A DNA stretch of 5,854 nucleotides from Gammaproteobacteria bacterium (GTDB taxonomy: Bacteria > Pseudomonadota > Gammaproteobacteria > DSM-19610). The notes under the pieces are model-generated. The model saw nothing but the letters and a program-made list of their open reading frames with translations, was not told where the DNA came from and did not search any database. This document shows positions 5,456 to 5,854 of the stretch, one piece after another (position 1 is the first letter of the stretch; every line of letters begins with the position of its first letter). Both the position numbers and the translations under genes were made by a program. The stretch is from the NCBI GenBank assembly GCA_011371465.1, contig DRQL01000292.1:1-5854 (forward strand), given 5' to 3'.

Positions 5456-5854
5456 CTAGCGATTTCCCTGGAAAGTAGGCAGCGCCGTGCGCTGGCTCTC
5501 CGCTTCCTGGCGGCGGATCACATCCTGCACCGCCGGCCGTTCAAGAAAGTCCCGCAGTGAGATGCCGTCCAGGAATTCATAGATCCTTTTCGACAGGCCG
5601 CACCAGAGCTCGTGGGTCAGGCAGGTATCCGTTTCGTCACAGCCGGAATCGCCGCCACAAGTGGAATCCACCTTTTCGTCCACGGCCGCGATGATCTGCG
5701 CAATACTGATATCCTCGGCGGCCTTGGCCAGGCGGTAGCCGCCACCGGGTCCGCGCACACCACGCACCAGGTCCCTGCGGCGCAGCTTGGAAAACAGCTG
5801 CTCAAGGTAGGACAGCGAAATACTCTGGCAGTGCGAAATCTCGGCCAGCGTTAC
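5456..5854 (-). CDS. iscR: IscR-type Rrf2-family iron-sulfur regulator, partial (N-terminus beyond the right edge)
   Basis: The visible 132 residues align throughout with E. coli IscR (162 residues); about 25 N-terminal residues lie outside the window. The winged-helix part shows SLSYLEQLFSKLRRRDLV followed by the wing VRGPGGGYRLA. The three Cys and one His that bind the [2Fe-2S] cluster are present with E. coli spacing (Cys-X5-Cys-X5-Cys-X2-His, ending TCLTH). The Glu of YLEQL matches E. coli Glu43, reported to help distinguish the two classes of IscR DNA site. IscR senses cluster supply, represses the isc operon as holo-protein and controls other Fe-S genes. Unlike the usual iscR-iscS-iscU order, no iscS follows; a short membrane-protein gene does. 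The C-terminal tail after residue 115 is not conserved with E. coli. It may be the main IscR or a second paralogue. Confidence 0.9.
   Translation of the reverse strand, partial: VTLAEISHCQSISLSYLEQLFSKLRRRDLVRGVRGPGGGYRLAKAAEDISIAQIIAAVDEKVDSTCGGDSGCDETDTCLTHELWCGLSKRIYEFLDGISLRDFLERPAVQDVIRRQEAESQRTALPTFQGNR

Noticed and set aside
5351..5560. Plus-strand open frame with AGGAGG before a GTG near 5404
   Set aside because: The purine run looks like a ribosome binding site, but the frame runs antisense into the iscR 3' end, has no domain, and coincides with the hairpin.

Overview
This GC-rich window carries eight genes on both strands with almost no spare DNA. The gene families suggest a proteobacterium, most likely a gammaproteobacterium: an IscR with the classical Cys-Cys-Cys-His cluster ligands, an HDOD-GAF protein, a DUF938-type methyltransferase, and an LsrG-like small monooxygenase/isomerase. 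No rRNA, tRNA, CRISPR array, insertion sequence or phage gene is visible. The species cannot be named from the sequence alone.

Layout from left to right. (1) A class I SAM-dependent methyltransferase on the minus strand runs off the left edge, so its C-terminus is missing. (2) It is divergent from an inositol-monophosphatase-family phosphatase on the plus strand; the 64-base gap holds a good minus-strand promoter candidate whose -35 box reaches the phosphatase start codon. (3) The phosphatase converges with a minus-strand HDOD-GAF regulatory protein, and the two stop codons share the palindrome CTAG. (4) The HDOD-GAF gene is divergent from a tight plus-strand three-gene operon: an LsrG-like antibiotic-biosynthesis-monooxygenase (ABM) fold protein, an iron-containing-type alcohol dehydrogenase, and a DUF938 methyltransferase, joined by GTGA and ATGA stop/start overlaps. 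(5) On the minus strand beyond it are a 51-codon gene for a small hydrophobic protein with a clear ribosome binding site, and an iscR gene that enters from the right edge without its N-terminus.

Most of the window is housekeeping-like or accessory metabolism. The least explained parts are the translationally coupled LsrG-like/dehydrogenase/DUF938 operon, which looks like a small carbonyl- or quinone-processing pathway with unknown substrate; the dehydrogenase's altered metal-site residues (Gln and Ser where FucO has His); the short membrane protein downstream of iscR; and the fact that iscR is not followed by iscS. Nothing here can be called a new defence or mobile system.
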